DNA of 64,000 nucleotides from Sipunculus nudus (GCA_026874595.1 CM049316.1:14449839-14513838); one strand, 5' to 3'; numbered from the stretch's first letter, positions 1 through 10,543 are shown. Translations and numbers: made by a program. The notes: generated by a model not told the origin, from the letters alone.

Positions 1-1409
1 TCAACATATTTTAAGCTTTCTGAGAACCCGCTTTTCGCTAAAGCTTCATCATACATGGGTTTGGCTTTCATAAATAGCTCTTTATTGCAGGAGTTGTCAG
101 AAACACGTTTACTGATCATCATAGGTATCTGCCTAATGATAGCTGGGGGGTGATTGGATTGTGCGTGGATATAGAGAGGGTCATTGTTCGGTTTTCTGTA
201 AGGGTAGAAGATGTCATTTTGGAGGTCAAATGTTACGTCTAAGAAATCTGTGCAGGTCAGGTTAGTTTCAATGGTTATCTTTAACCCAACATTGGAAAAG
301 AGTTTGATCATTTTCTTACGGGTGCTGTCTGCTTTGGGTCCAGACATGTTGGGGAAACAACCTAAACCGTCATCACGATACAGGCCTAGAGCATTTACAC
401 CAAATTCCTTTTTCAACATATCTAGGATGTATAAACCAACAATTTCGCATACTTCAGCGCCATCAAAACTGCCCATGGTGACGTCAAAACTAGTGTGATC
501 TTTTTTCACCCAGGTGTTACCGTTGCTAAACAGTAAGCTTTTCCTGCTGTGCAGGATGGTTTTGATAACATCCTCTGGAATGGAGACCATGGTTTTGGCA
601 AATTTGAGGGCTTTCATGAGAAGATCTTCTGTGATCGAGGGGTAAAAGTCAACAATATCAAACTTTATGAACTTAGATTTTTGTTTCAGCTTCAATTTCT
701 TGAACCAAGATATTACCTGTGCGGTATTTTGCCACTGGTTGAGTTTGGTTTTCAGTCTCAGTTGGCTATTAATTTTTTCCAAGTGCTTTTTGCTAATGAT
801 ACCTATTTCAGATTTTGCTGGATTAATCAATCTGCACTTGGGGTTTTGTTCAAAATTATCCTTGTGGTCTTTCAAAGTATTGTAAGCATTGCGCTCGGCC
901 ATGACTTCGATGCGGTCTGCTAGGTTGAGGGAACCGGCTATTTCTTTGGCTTCTGTATTGATATTTTTACAGATATTTCTGTCTGCTTTTTTGTATGTCT
1001 TAGTGATGTTTTCTGTAAGAAGTTTATTGTAGTGTTCTTTCGGCATACTGTACAGGTTGGTTGTCTTATCTGCCTGTACTAGGAGATTGTCAGATTGTCT
1101 GATTGTTTTGATGTCATTGGCCATTTGTTTCTGGAATGCATTGTGTGAGTGCTGAAATTCAATGTTCCGGACCATTTCGTAGATATCACTTTCAAATGCC
1201 CTGAGGTGTTCGCTATGAGGGGGTGAATATGTGGTTTTGAATCCATAGTTTTGTTTATCTGAAGTTTGACCAGGGTTTTCGAAATGGAATGCCTTCCATC
1301 GCATTCTCCGAAGTAGGCTTTCAACTTTACTTATCAGGGATTTGGTATAGGACAGATTACTAGGGATGGGAATGTTTTTCAAAGAGTAGTTGAAGTTAGC
1401 TTTGTTCAT
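1..1409 (-). CDS. Penelope-like RT/endonuclease, unit 1 (partial, cut by window edge)
   Basis: Same frame as the two complete copies downstream, starting at ATG 1409-1407 and open to the window edge, so it covers about residues 1-469 of 700: the N-terminal region, the K-D-H-K box near 180-183 and the whole RT core. The C-terminal GIY-YIG part lies outside. It encodes Asn at residue 177, as unit 2 does; unit 3 has Ile there. No internal stop was seen. Confidence 0.85.
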   Translation of the reverse strand, partial: MNKANFNYSLKNIPIPSNLSYTKSLISKVESLLRRMRWKAFHFENPGQTSDKQNYGFKTTYSPPHSEHLRAFESDIYEMVRNIEFQHSHNAFQKQMANDIKTIRQSDNLLVQADKTTNLYSMPKEHYNKLLTENITKTYKKADRNICKNINTEAKEIAGSLNLADRIEVMAERNAYNTLKDHKDNFEQNPKCRLINPAKSEIGIISKKHLEKINSQLRLKTKLNQWQNTAQVISWFKKLKLKQKSKFIKFDIVDFYPSITEDLLMKALKFAKTMVSIPEDVIKTILHSRKSLLFSNGNTWVKKDHTSFDVTMGSFDGAEVCEIVGLYILDMLKKEFGVNALGLYRDDGLGCFPNMSGPKADSTRKKMIKLFSNVGLKITIETNLTCTDFLDVTFDLQNDIFYPYRKPNNDPLYIHAQSNHPPAIIRQIPMMISKRVSDNSCNKELFMKAKPMYDEALAKSGFSESLKYV

Positions 1410-1571
1410 TCTGTAGAGTTACAAGTTGAATTTCTGGACAGGGTGGGTTAACAAAAGTGCTCGACAACGTACCTGTCGCTGGAGCTGGAGTAGAAGGTAG
1501 TGTTACCCTCCGATGTAAAGTGCTCTATGGCCTACAAGCTAGGCCAGAGCGGTATAACTCTGAAGAAAAAC

Positions 1572-1635
1572 AACACTGTTAATTCACAACAGACTGTTTC
1601 ACGGGATGCGACCCGATCATCAGGTGAATGTGGTT
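1572..1635 (-). ncRNA. Type I hammerhead ribozyme motif, unit 1
   Basis: Same sequence as the motif at 4489-4552. Stem I strands lie at 1624-1629 and 1582-1587, with core CTGATGA followed by stem-loop II, GAA and a 3-bp stem III between them. Confidence 0.8.
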
Positions 1636-2223
1636 AGAATGAAGCTAACGTCGTGGTTTGAAAAGCCGAGACTTTACGAGATTACGAGATTATGCTTTGT
1701 GCGATTCGGGTCGGGGGGGGGGGGCATGTGAAAGACTGACACTGATCCTATTGTTCTTGGGTGCACAATAGGATAGGTCGGGGTACACGTGCGATACTGG
1801 AACATAACAGGGCAGGGCAAAGAGGTTATATAATGTAGTAAATAGTAAATATAATACAAAGATATAACCAGGATGCTCAATCAGCATATTGAAATGATTT
1901 CTAATAGGGCCTTGGAAGCAGTGAACATATCAGTAGTATACATATGATATGATAAAAATACACATATACTGTGAAAATACACAATATACAAGGCAAATAT
2001 ACAATATAAAAGGCAAATATACTATACCCATACCAAGTGGTGCAAGTCTCCTAGCTGAAGATCGTAAAGCCCATTAGACCAGGATAAAGTAGAACTTTCC
2101 TGTCATCCAATGGACTCCACGAGCCAGCAGTGAGAGAACAACTACCTGAACAAATGAGTCTGCCCAGCGGATCCTCGTTGGGGGGGGGGGGTTAAGGGGG
2201 CACGCTGAATATTAGTACGAATG

Positions 2224-4326
2224 CTAGGTTTTAAAATATTTCAGGGTGAATTTGTTTTGATGGCGGCACTTGGAGAGAATTTCAGCTCTTGAGTTCAACA
2301 ATGATCCAGGGGGGGCAGTAGCTATAAGTAGCTTTTCAGACAAGCAGAGATCACACTTCCTAGTCCCACAGAAGTAAGGTGCTGCCTTGGCAGATATTTC
2401 CCAGGAGAGCTTGTAATTGATATTGTTGTCTTTTAGTGACCAAATGTGTTTAGACAGTTCAGTGTTTTTAGCGTGGGATCTGTTCCGAAAGGATTGCTTG
2501 TGGTTATTAAATCTTGTCTTGAAATCACCTTCAGTACACCCTATGTAGTGTTTCACGTCATTGTCTGTTCTAACTGTTGCTTTATAGACAATGCATTTCA
2601 GCTGACATTGACCATTCATAGGACATTCGTCTTTTTTACGGCAGTTACATTGTTTTTGGGGTGCATTCACAGCATTGTCAGAATTTAGAACCTTCATATT
2701 ATGTTTGCTGATCAGGTTAGACATGTTGGGTAGACAGCTGTAGCTAATTTTCAAATTGTTCCTGTTGAATAACCTGTGGTACCTGTGATGTTGAGGGAAG
2801 TGTTTTTCAACTAGTTTCATGAATTTTCTGCCAATGTTGGTTTTTACATGACGGCTGTAGGGTGGATTAAACCATATTATTTTCCTTTTCCTGTTTCTCT
2901 TGCTTTTCACTGTTGGTTCAACATATTTTAAGCTTTCTGAGAACCCGCTTTTCGCTAAAGCTTCATCATACATGGGTTTGGCTTTCATAAATAGCTCTTT
3001 ATTGCAGGAGTTGTCAGAAACACGTTTACTGATCATCATAGGTATCTGCCTAATGATAGCTGGGGGGTGATTGGATTGTGCGTGGATATAGAGAGGGTCA
3101 TTGTTCGGTTTTCTGTAAGGGTAGAAGATGTCATTTTGGAGGTCAAATGTTACGTCTAAGAAATCTGTGCAGGTCAGGTTAGTTTCAATGGTTATCTTTA
3201 ACCCAACATTGGAAAAGAGTTTGATCATTTTCTTACGGGTGCTGTCTGCTTTGGGTCCAGACATGTTGGGGAAACAACCTAAACCGTCATCACGATACAG
3301 GCCTAGAGCATTTACACCAAATTCCTTTTTCAACATATCTAGGATGTATAAACCAACAATTTCGCATACTTCAGCGCCATCAAAACTGCCCATGGTGACG
3401 TCAAAACTAGTGTGATCTTTTTTCACCCAGGTGTTACCGTTGCTAAACAGTAAGCTTTTCCTGCTGTGCAGGATGGTTTTGATAACATCCTCTGGAATGG
3501 AGACCATGGTTTTGGCAAATTTGAGGGCTTTCATGAGAAGATCTTCTGTGATCGAGGGGTAAAAGTCAACAATATCAAACTTTATGAACTTAGATTTTTG
3601 TTTCAGCTTCAATTTCTTGAACCAAGATATTACCTGTGCGGTATTTTGCCACTGGTTGAGTTTGGTTTTCAGTCTCAGTTGGCTATTAATTTTTTCCAAG
3701 TGCTTTTTGCTAATGATACCTATTTCAGATTTTGCTGGATTAATCAATCTGCACTTGGGGTTTTGTTCAAAATTATCCTTGTGGTCTTTCAAAGTATTGT
3801 AAGCATTGCGCTCGGCCATGACTTCGATGCGGTCTGCTAGGTTGAGGGAACCGGCTATTTCTTTGGCTTCTGTATTGATATTTTTACAGATATTTCTGTC
3901 TGCTTTTTTGTATGTCTTAGTGATGTTTTCTGTAAGAAGTTTATTGTAGTGTTCTTTCGGCATACTGTACAGGTTGGTTGTCTTATCTGCCTGTACTAGG
4001 AGATTGTCAGATTGTCTGATTGTTTTGATGTCATTGGCCATTTGTTTCTGGAATGCATTGTGTGAGTGCTGAAATTCAATGTTCCGGACCATTTCGTAGA
4101 TATCACTTTCAAATGCCCTGAGGTGTTCGCTATGAGGGGGTGAATATGTGGTTTTGAATCCATAGTTTTGTTTATCTGAAGTTTGACCAGGGTTTTCGAA
4201 ATGGAATGCCTTCCATCGCATTCTCCGAAGTAGGCTTTCAACTTTACTTATCAGGGATTTGGTATAGGACAGATTACTAGGGATGGGAATGTTTTTCAAA
4301 GAGTAGTTGAAGTTAGCTTTGTTCAT
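2224..4326 (-). CDS. Penelope-like reverse transcriptase with GIY-YIG endonuclease, unit 2
   Basis: Complete 700-residue frame. The RT core shows motif A with Asp251 (FDIVDFYPS), motif B around GSFDG at 313-317, the catalytic YRDDG with Asp346 and Asp347, and an FLDV box at 389-392. The K-D-H-K and R-L-I-N-P-A-K-S boxes near 180-200 are typical of Penelope-like RTs. A Cys-rich knuckle (residues 560-578, with CNC and C-x6-C spacing) precedes a GIY-YIG nuclease beginning around CIVY 578-581 and YIG 594-596, followed by R605, H609 and a C-x2-C-L near 658-661. These elements prime at nicks cut by their own nuclease. Compared with unit 3 this copy has N177, F606 and P672; F606 sits next to the nuclease Arg. 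No stop or frameshift is seen, so it could be functional. Confidence 0.92.
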   Translation of the reverse strand: MNKANFNYSLKNIPIPSNLSYTKSLISKVESLLRRMRWKAFHFENPGQTSDKQNYGFKTTYSPPHSEHLRAFESDIYEMVRNIEFQHSHNAFQKQMANDIKTIRQSDNLLVQADKTTNLYSMPKEHYNKLLTENITKTYKKADRNICKNINTEAKEIAGSLNLADRIEVMAERNAYNTLKDHKDNFEQNPKCRLINPAKSEIGIISKKHLEKINSQLRLKTKLNQWQNTAQVISWFKKLKLKQKSKFIKFDIVDFYPSITEDLLMKALKFAKTMVSIPEDVIKTILHSRKSLLFSNGNTWVKKDHTSFDVTMGSFDGAEVCEIVGLYILDMLKKEFGVNALGLYRDDGLGCFPNMSGPKADSTRKKMIKLFSNVGLKITIETNLTCTDFLDVTFDLQNDIFYPYRKPNNDPLYIHAQSNHPPAIIRQIPMMISKRVSDNSCNKELFMKAKPMYDEALAKSGFSESLKYVEPTVKSKRNRKRKIIWFNPPYSRHVKTNIGRKFMKLVEKHFPQHHRYHRLFNRNNLKISYSCLPNMSNLISKHNMKVLNSDNAVNAPQKQCNCRKKDECPMNGQCQLKCIVYKATVRTDNDVKHYIGCTEGDFKTRFNNHKQSFRNRSHAKNTELSKHIWSLKDNNINYKLSWEISAKAAPYFCGTRKCDLCLSEKLLIATAPPGSLLNSRAEILSKCRHQNKFTLKYFKT

Positions 4327-4488
4327 TCTGTAGAGTTACAAGTTGAATTTCTGGACAGGGTGGGTTAACAAAAGTGCTCGACAACGTACCTGTCGCTGGA
4401 GCTGGAGTAGAAGGTAGTGTTACCCTCCGATGTAAAGTGCTCTATGGCCTACAAGCTAGGCCAGAGCGGTATAACTCTGAAGAAAAAC

Positions 4489-4552
4489 AACACTGTTAAT
4501 TCACAACAGACTGTTTCACGGGATGCGACCCGATCATCAGGTGAATGTGGTT
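4489..4552 (-). ncRNA. Type I hammerhead ribozyme motif, unit 2
   Basis: Read on the minus strand: stem I strand ATTCAC (4546-4541), core CTGATGA, stem II CGGG-loop-CCCG, core GAA, a short stem III ACA-GTC-TGT, then cleavage residue U17 and the partner GTGAAT (4504-4499). Stem I pairs perfectly over 6 bp and can extend through an internal loop by AAC..AC with GT..GTT. The very short stem III is characteristic of hammerheads in Penelope-like elements. One oddity: positions 10.1 and 11.1 would be U and U rather than a pair. Predicted cleavage falls between 4505 and 4504. Confidence 0.85.
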
Positions 4553-5143
4553 AGAATGAAGCTAACGTCGTGGTTTGAAAAGCCGAGACTTTACGAGATT
4601 ACGAGATTATGCTTTGTGCGATTCGGGTCGGGGGGGGGGGGGGCATGTGAAAGACTGACACTGATCCTATTGTTCTTGGGTGCACAATAGGATAGGTCGG
4701 GGTACACGTGCGATACTGGAACATAACAGGGCAGGGCAAAGAGGTTATATAATGTAGTAAATAGTAAATATAATACAAAGATATAACCAGGATGCTCAAT
4801 CAGCATATTGAAATGATTTCTAATAGGGCCTTGGAAGCAGTGAACATATCAGTAGTATACATATGATATGATAAAAATACACATATACTGTGAAAATACA
4901 CAATATACAAGGCAAATATACAATATAAAAGGCAAATATACTATACCCATACCAAGTGGTGCAAGTCTCCTAGCTGAAGGTCGTAAAGCCCATTAGACCA
5001 GGATAAAGTAGAACTTTCCTGTCATCCAATGGACTCCACGAGCCAGCAGTGAGAGAACAACTTCCTGAACAAATGAGTCTGCCCAGCGGATCCTCGTTGG
5101 GGGGGGGGGGGTTAAGGGGGCACGCTGAATATTAGTACGAATG

Positions 5144-7246
5144 CTAGGTTTTAAAATATTTCAGGGTGAATTTGTTTTGATGGCGGCACTTGGAGAGAAT
5201 TTCAGCTCTTGAGTTCAACAATGATCCAGGGAGGGCAGTAGCTATAAGTAGCTTTTCAGACAAGCAGAGATCACACTTCCTAGTCCCACAGAAGTAAGGT
5301 GCTGCCTTGGCAGATATTTCCCAGGAGAGCTTGTAATTGATATTGTTGTCTTTTAGTGACCAAATGTGTTTAGACAGTTCAGTGTTTTTAGCGTGGGATC
5401 TGTTCCGAAAGGATTGCTTGTGGTTATTATATCTTGTCTTGAAATCACCTTCAGTACACCCTATGTAGTGTTTCACGTCATTGTCTGTTCTAACTGTTGC
5501 TTTATAGACAATGCATTTCAGCTGACATTGACCATTCATAGGACATTCGTCTTTTTTACGGCAGTTACATTGTTTTTGGGGTGCATTCACAGCATTGTCA
5601 GAATTTAGAACCTTCATATTATGTTTGCTGATCAGGTTAGACATGTTGGGTAGACAGCTGTAGCTAATTTTCAAATTGTTCCTGTTGAATAACCTGTGGT
5701 ACCTGTGATGTTGAGGGAAGTGTTTTTCAACTAGTTTCATGAATTTTCTGCCAATGTTGGTTTTTACATGACGGCTGTAGGGTGGATTAAACCATATTAT
5801 TTTCCTTTTCCTGTTTCTCTTGCTTTTCACTGTTGGTTCAACATATTTTAAGCTTTCTGAGAACCCGCTTTTCGCTAAAGCTTCATCATACATGGGTTTG
5901 GCTTTCATAAATAGCTCTTTATTGCAGGAGTTGTCAGAAACACGTTTACTGATCATCATAGGTATCTGCCTAATGATAGCTGGGGGGTGATTGGATTGTG
6001 CGTGGATATAGAGAGGGTCATTGTTCGGTTTTCTGTAAGGGTAGAAGATGTCATTTTGGAGGTCAAATGTTACGTCTAAGAAATCTGTGCAGGTCAGGTT
6101 AGTTTCAATGGTTATCTTTAACCCAACATTGGAAAAGAGTTTGATCATTTTCTTACGGGTGCTGTCTGCTTTGGGTCCAGACATGTTGGGGAAACAACCT
6201 AAACCGTCATCACGATACAGGCCTAGAGCATTTACACCAAATTCCTTTTTCAACATATCTAGGATGTATAAACCAACAATTTCGCATACTTCAGCGCCAT
6301 CAAAACTGCCCATGGTGACGTCAAAACTAGTGTGATCTTTTTTCACCCAGGTGTTACCGTTGCTAAACAGTAAGCTTTTCCTGCTGTGCAGGATGGTTTT
6401 GATAACATCCTCTGGAATGGAGACCATGGTTTTGGCAAATTTGAGGGCTTTCATGAGAAGATCTTCTGTGATCGAGGGGTAAAAGTCAACAATATCAAAC
6501 TTTATGAACTTAGATTTTTGTTTCAGCTTCAATTTCTTGAACCAAGATATTACCTGTGCGGTATTTTGCCACTGGTTGAGTTTGGTTTTCAGTCTCAGTT
6601 GGCTATTAATTTTTTCCAAGTGCTTTTTGCTAATGATACCTATTTCAGATTTTGCTGGATTAATCAATCTGCACTTGGGGTTTTGTTCAAAATTATCCTT
6701 GTGGTCTTTCAAAGTAATGTAAGCATTGCGCTCGGCCATGACTTCGATGCGGTCTGCTAGGTTGAGGGAACCGGCTATTTCTTTGGCTTCTGTATTGATA
6801 TTTTTACAGATATTTCTGTCTGCTTTTTTGTATGTCTTAGTGATGTTTTCTGTAAGAAGTTTATTGTAGTGTTCTTTCGGCATACTGTACAGGTTGGTTG
6901 TCTTATCTGCCTGTACTAGGAGATTGTCAGATTGTCTGATTGTTTTGATGTCATTGGCCATTTGTTTCTGGAATGCATTGTGTGAGTGCTGAAATTCAAT
7001 GTTCCGGACCATTTCGTAGATATCACTTTCAAATGCCCTGAGGTGTTCGCTATGAGGGGGTGAATATGTGGTTTTGAATCCATAGTTTTGTTTATCTGAA
7101 GTTTGACCAGGGTTTTCGAAATGGAATGCCTTCCATCGCATTCTCCGAAGTAGGCTTTCAACTTTACTTATCAGGGATTTGGTATAGGACAGATTACTAG
7201 GGATGGGAATGTTTTTCAAAGAGTAGTTGAAGTTAGCTTTGTTCAT
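5144..7246 (-). CDS. Penelope-like reverse transcriptase with GIY-YIG endonuclease, unit 3
   Basis: Complete 700-residue frame with the same domain order as unit 2: N-terminal region with an RRMRWKAF box (34-41), RT core with Asp251, Asp346 and Asp347, Cys knuckle 560-578 and GIY-YIG nuclease about 578-665. It carries I177, Y606 and L672. I177 gives the usual I-T-L-K-D-H-K form of the box, and Tyr606 the common R-Y form, so this copy looks closest to an ancestral, active sequence. It is the most 5' unit of the array, the one directly bordered by unrelated sequence at 7658. The start is the first ATG after stops upstream. Confidence 0.92.
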   Translation of the reverse strand: MNKANFNYSLKNIPIPSNLSYTKSLISKVESLLRRMRWKAFHFENPGQTSDKQNYGFKTTYSPPHSEHLRAFESDIYEMVRNIEFQHSHNAFQKQMANDIKTIRQSDNLLVQADKTTNLYSMPKEHYNKLLTENITKTYKKADRNICKNINTEAKEIAGSLNLADRIEVMAERNAYITLKDHKDNFEQNPKCRLINPAKSEIGIISKKHLEKINSQLRLKTKLNQWQNTAQVISWFKKLKLKQKSKFIKFDIVDFYPSITEDLLMKALKFAKTMVSIPEDVIKTILHSRKSLLFSNGNTWVKKDHTSFDVTMGSFDGAEVCEIVGLYILDMLKKEFGVNALGLYRDDGLGCFPNMSGPKADSTRKKMIKLFSNVGLKITIETNLTCTDFLDVTFDLQNDIFYPYRKPNNDPLYIHAQSNHPPAIIRQIPMMISKRVSDNSCNKELFMKAKPMYDEALAKSGFSESLKYVEPTVKSKRNRKRKIIWFNPPYSRHVKTNIGRKFMKLVEKHFPQHHRYHRLFNRNNLKISYSCLPNMSNLISKHNMKVLNSDNAVNAPQKQCNCRKKDECPMNGQCQLKCIVYKATVRTDNDVKHYIGCTEGDFKTRYNNHKQSFRNRSHAKNTELSKHIWSLKDNNINYKLSWEISAKAAPYFCGTRKCDLCLSEKLLIATALPGSLLNSRAEILSKCRHQNKFTLKYFKT

Positions 7247-7408
7247 TCTGTAGAGTTACAAGTTGAATTTCTGGACAGGGTGGGTTAACAAAAGTGCTCG
7301 ACAACGTACCTGTCGCTGGAGCTGGAGTAGAAGGTAGTGTTACCCTCCGATGTAAAGTGCTCTATGGCCTACAAGCTAGGCCAGAGCGGTATAACTCTGA
7401 AGAAAAAC

Positions 7409-7472
7409 AACACTGTTAATTCACAACAGACTGTTTCACGGGATGCGACCCGATCATCAGGTGAATGTGGTT
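7409..7472 (-). ncRNA. Type I hammerhead ribozyme motif, unit 3
   Basis: Identical core to units 1 and 2: stem I strands at 7461-7466 and 7419-7424, CTGATGA core, 4-bp stem II, GAA and a 3-bp stem III. The predicted cut lies between 7425 and 7424, so self-cleavage here and in unit 2 would release an RNA of about 2920 nt, one element long. Confidence 0.83.
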
Positions 7473-8561
7473 AGAATGAAGCTAACGTCGTGGTTTGAAA
7501 AGCCGAGACTTTACGAGATTACGAGATTATGCTTTGTGCGATTCGGGTCGGGGGGGGGGGCATGTGAAAGACTGACACTGATCCTATTGTTCTTGGGTGC
7601 ACAATAGGATAGGTCGGGGTACACGTGCGATACTGGAACATAACAGGGCAGGGCAAATATATATATAACAAATATATATATATATGCATTAAATCAGTGG
7701 TGGATATATGCTATCAGTGGCGGATCCAGAGGGGGCGCCTTCGGCTCGCGCCCCCCGTTGAGCTGCAAAATCTCTCATTTTATCATATTTTAGTTTTCTA
7801 GATTAATTTTCGTTTTTCATGTTTCTTATGATATAAGGAATTAGACTTTATTTTAGTTATCTGCAGTTACAATTACTTTCAAATTTATTAATTGAGTATC
7901 AGGATATTTATTAACAGCTGCAGAACAACTGCAGATAGATCGAGCACCGGGCCCTGGTTGGGGTCGACCGTGAACAATCTTACGGCTCCTCTGGTGATAC
8001 CAGTACTAAAACTCGCAATCTGTGTTGAGCTCTTAGGAGTCCTGTGTGCTGTCTAGACCACGGAACCTGGTTAAATGCAAAGTTTAACATAATAATTCAG
8101 TTTATCAGTTATTTCACCATGAGCATTACATTTAAAAGATAATATTTTGATAGTTACAAATGTGATTGTGCTTTTGCGCCATTGACTCGTTTGAAGGCAA
8201 TTGAAATTTTATATCCTAATTTTAAGATATATAAATATTAAATATTGAACCTCTCAACAGTTTGACTACATAACGCAATGACGTCAGGCAACTGTTTTCA
8301 GGAACAGGAAATCCTAATTTTTTTTTTAAAAATTGCCTCAAAATGTCCTCTTTACATTGTATATTAAAAATTTTCCCAATATGTGAGGGGGAAACCCCCT
8401 CCCAAACCTTCCCTATGTACCTGTAACTTACCTTAATTACACCATGGTTCAAAATAGAAAATAAAAAAATATACATATATTCATACACTAAAATATATAA
8501 AGTATGGTAAATATTAATAATAATATATATTGTTACGAAGACAAATTGATCAGGGGAATAT

Positions 8562-8660
8562 ACTGGGCCGATCCGAGATTAGAACCCAAAACGGTGGCGC
8601 ACAAATCCGCCGTACCAACCGCTTCACTGGCAAAGCAAGCTTCACTAGCAAGACATTTCG
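8562..8660 (-). repeat. tRNA-derived SINE-like fragment
   Basis: On the minus strand a box A-like stretch (GCGGTTGGTACGGCGG) is followed about 30 bases later by a box B-like GGTTCTAATCTC. This is the spacing of a Pol III tRNA promoter, but the cloverleaf is not intact. Confidence 0.35.
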
Positions 8661-8693
8661 GTTCGCTTTTATGTCACCCAGTAACAATATACA

Positions 8694-8720
8694 TATATAT
8701 ATATATATATCTATATATAT

Positions 8721-8775
<55 letters not shown>

Positions 8776-8776
8776 A
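8694..8776. repeat. (AT)n microsatellite
   Basis: Nearly pure AT dinucleotides with a few single-base interruptions. Confidence 0.9.
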
Positions 8777-8877
8777 CTGTTTTCCTATTGCCCATGCATG
8801 CATATTAGCGCCCCTTCACCCCCCACCCCCTGTTTTCGAATTTCTTGATCCGCCACTGATGATGGCCCCCTCCCCTA

Positions 8878-8901
8878 CCTAAATCCTGGCTACGCCCCTG
8901 T
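8878..8901 (-). mobile_element. hAT-like terminal sequence
   Basis: Minus strand reads CAGGGGCGTAGCCAGGATTT, a very common terminal inverted repeat of animal hAT-type non-autonomous elements. No partner end was located. Confidence 0.4.
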
Positions 8902-9023
8902 ACTGAATGTACAAAGATTTAAGGGGAAATCATTTTTCCATTGCATGAACAATTTTCACTATGTAAAATTAGAAACTGCCATCAGCGGCATGAATTAATG
9001 TTTGAGGTTGATTACTTTGACAG

Positions 9024-9232
9024 GCTTTGACATGTGTGGGCGGAGCTTCTGAAAGATCTTCCAAAGTGAATTCCCAGATACACCTGGACACCATAGCCGT
9101 GTCACAATCACCAAGACTACAGACATCTGATTCCATATTGCAAGCAGTGGAAAGAGGGCGGAATGGAGAAAAACTGCAATTCATAGCAACTGTTCAGAGG
9201 ACGTATCAGAGAAAAAACAATGACATTCCACA
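9024..9232 (+). CDS. SPIDR: SPIDR exon a (first in window)
   Basis: Frame runs to the donor gtaggt at 9233 and leaves 2 bases (CA) completed by the next exon to Gln. Contains A-V-E-R-G and A-T-V-Q-R-T-Y, matching the V-Q-R-V-Y stretch of human SPIDR just before the OB region. The 5' edge is set by TTTGACAG at 9016-9023 right after an in-frame stop; its pyrimidine tract is poor, so the edge may be wrong. Confidence 0.68.
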
Positions 9233-10469
9233 GTAGGTGTTAATTAAAAGCAACCGTATCCTCATTTCAGATAATATTAGGTAATACACCATAAGGGAAT
9301 TTCTTTATAATTTTTTTCAGTGAACAGGCCACAGTCTGTAGTCAATGCTGTAGTGAGTGTAATCATATGACATGTTGAGGTGTTACTGTTGTCTCACTGA
9401 CAAGTATTGACAACAAGAAATATGGCTAGCTTTAATATTTGGTTCTTGTACGTAATACCAAGGACTACTTGACAAGTTTTACTCGCATGTCCACATGTTG
9501 GCACTTACCGATTCTTCTACCCACAATGCATTTCAGTGTGACAGGGTAACCTCACTCAAAGGTCAGCTCTCCCCAAACAGATAATAGATTAGATGTTTCA
9601 TGTAGATGATATCACCACAAGAAACCCCCTACCGGTAATCAAGCTTTAATGTGATTGTATACAATGTCTCATTTCAGTAACATATTTTAACATGGTCAGA
9701 TTCACCTGGCATAAACAAAATGCTGGCCTTAATAAATTTGAATGGAACAGTCTCCCTGAGTTCAAAGGAATCTGCTTGTTCCACCATGGGTAAAAAACCT
9801 TTGATACAGATTACCTCCAAAATTTAATGGATTGTCCCTTTGGTGGTAACTTAACCTTTTACAAAATTTGTTATAGATAATTTTCTAATTTCTGAGAGAC
9901 TAACCAATGAACCATGGGAAAACTTATACCTTCCTAGCAGAGATATAAGGCTGTGTTTTTGTTATTTCTTCAGAGGCTTGGTTGGTATGACTTTACTCTG
10001 TAAATGTCATAGTTTGTATGTCAACTTACTGAAGTTTGAAATGAGCTTGTTTTACTACCTAAACATGCTTACTAAGATAATATGACAAAAAAAAAAGTAA
10101 AAACAAATGTATATTTTGAAGAACATATTGCATAGTTTTAAGTTGCTTGCTATGGTTCCTTCATTACCTTGACATACATTTTCAGATATTATGACAAAAA
10201 ATTAATTTTAAAAAAATTTAATAACATTTTACATTTGTTATCATCTAAAAGCCTGCTCCAGTATCTTGAAGAATACATTCACCACTGACTGGCTGATTGT
10301 GTGGTTTTCTTCCAGATGGTATATCCTTCTACAGGATACATATGGTACATTCTGTGAGGTGCTGGTAACTGACTGCTCCAGTCAGTCCTGGTCTTCACTG
10401 GTACAGGAGGGCGAGGGCTGTAGTTACAGATTCTCTGGATTACAAGTGGTTGACCGGCTCACTAGAAAC

Positions 10470-10543
<74 letters not shown>

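Larger units (their letters stand above)
1..7657 (-). mobile_element. Tandem array of Penelope-like retroelements
   Basis: Three head-to-tail units on the minus strand: 1-1821 (cut by the window edge), 1822-4740 and 4741-7657, with a period of 2917-2920 bases. The units are almost identical; differences seen are a few substitutions and homopolymer lengths (a G run of 12, 14 and 11 bases at about 1712, 4630 and 7550). Each complete unit has one 700-residue frame with reverse transcriptase and GIY-YIG endonuclease, which together define Penelope-like elements, plus a hammerhead ribozyme fold in the leader. Tandem arrangement and hammerhead motifs are known for this class. Similarity to the inner units stops sharply at 7657, where (TA)n-like sequence begins; I take this as the 5' edge. 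An assembly collapse or expansion cannot be excluded for such similar copies. Confidence 0.93.
7713..8860. mobile_element. Possible short-TIR DNA element (hAT-like ends)
   Basis: The 14-base ATCAGTGGCGGATC at 7713-7726 recurs as its exact reverse complement at 8847-8860, each followed inward by a GC-rich gggggcgc-like stretch. CAGTGGCGGATCC-type ends are common on non-autonomous hAT-like elements. No matching target duplication is visible, so the two ends could belong to two different insertions. The interior has no convincing gene. Confidence 0.4.

Noticed and set aside
211..923. Open frames on the plus strand (211-498, 549-923 and their copies at +2917 and +5837)
   Set aside because: Antisense to the Penelope-like RT frame; repeated only because the element is repeated, and unlike any protein family.
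8504..8808. Overlapping ORFs across the AT microsatellite
   Set aside because: Ile-Tyr runs encoded by the (AT)n repeat; not protein-coding.
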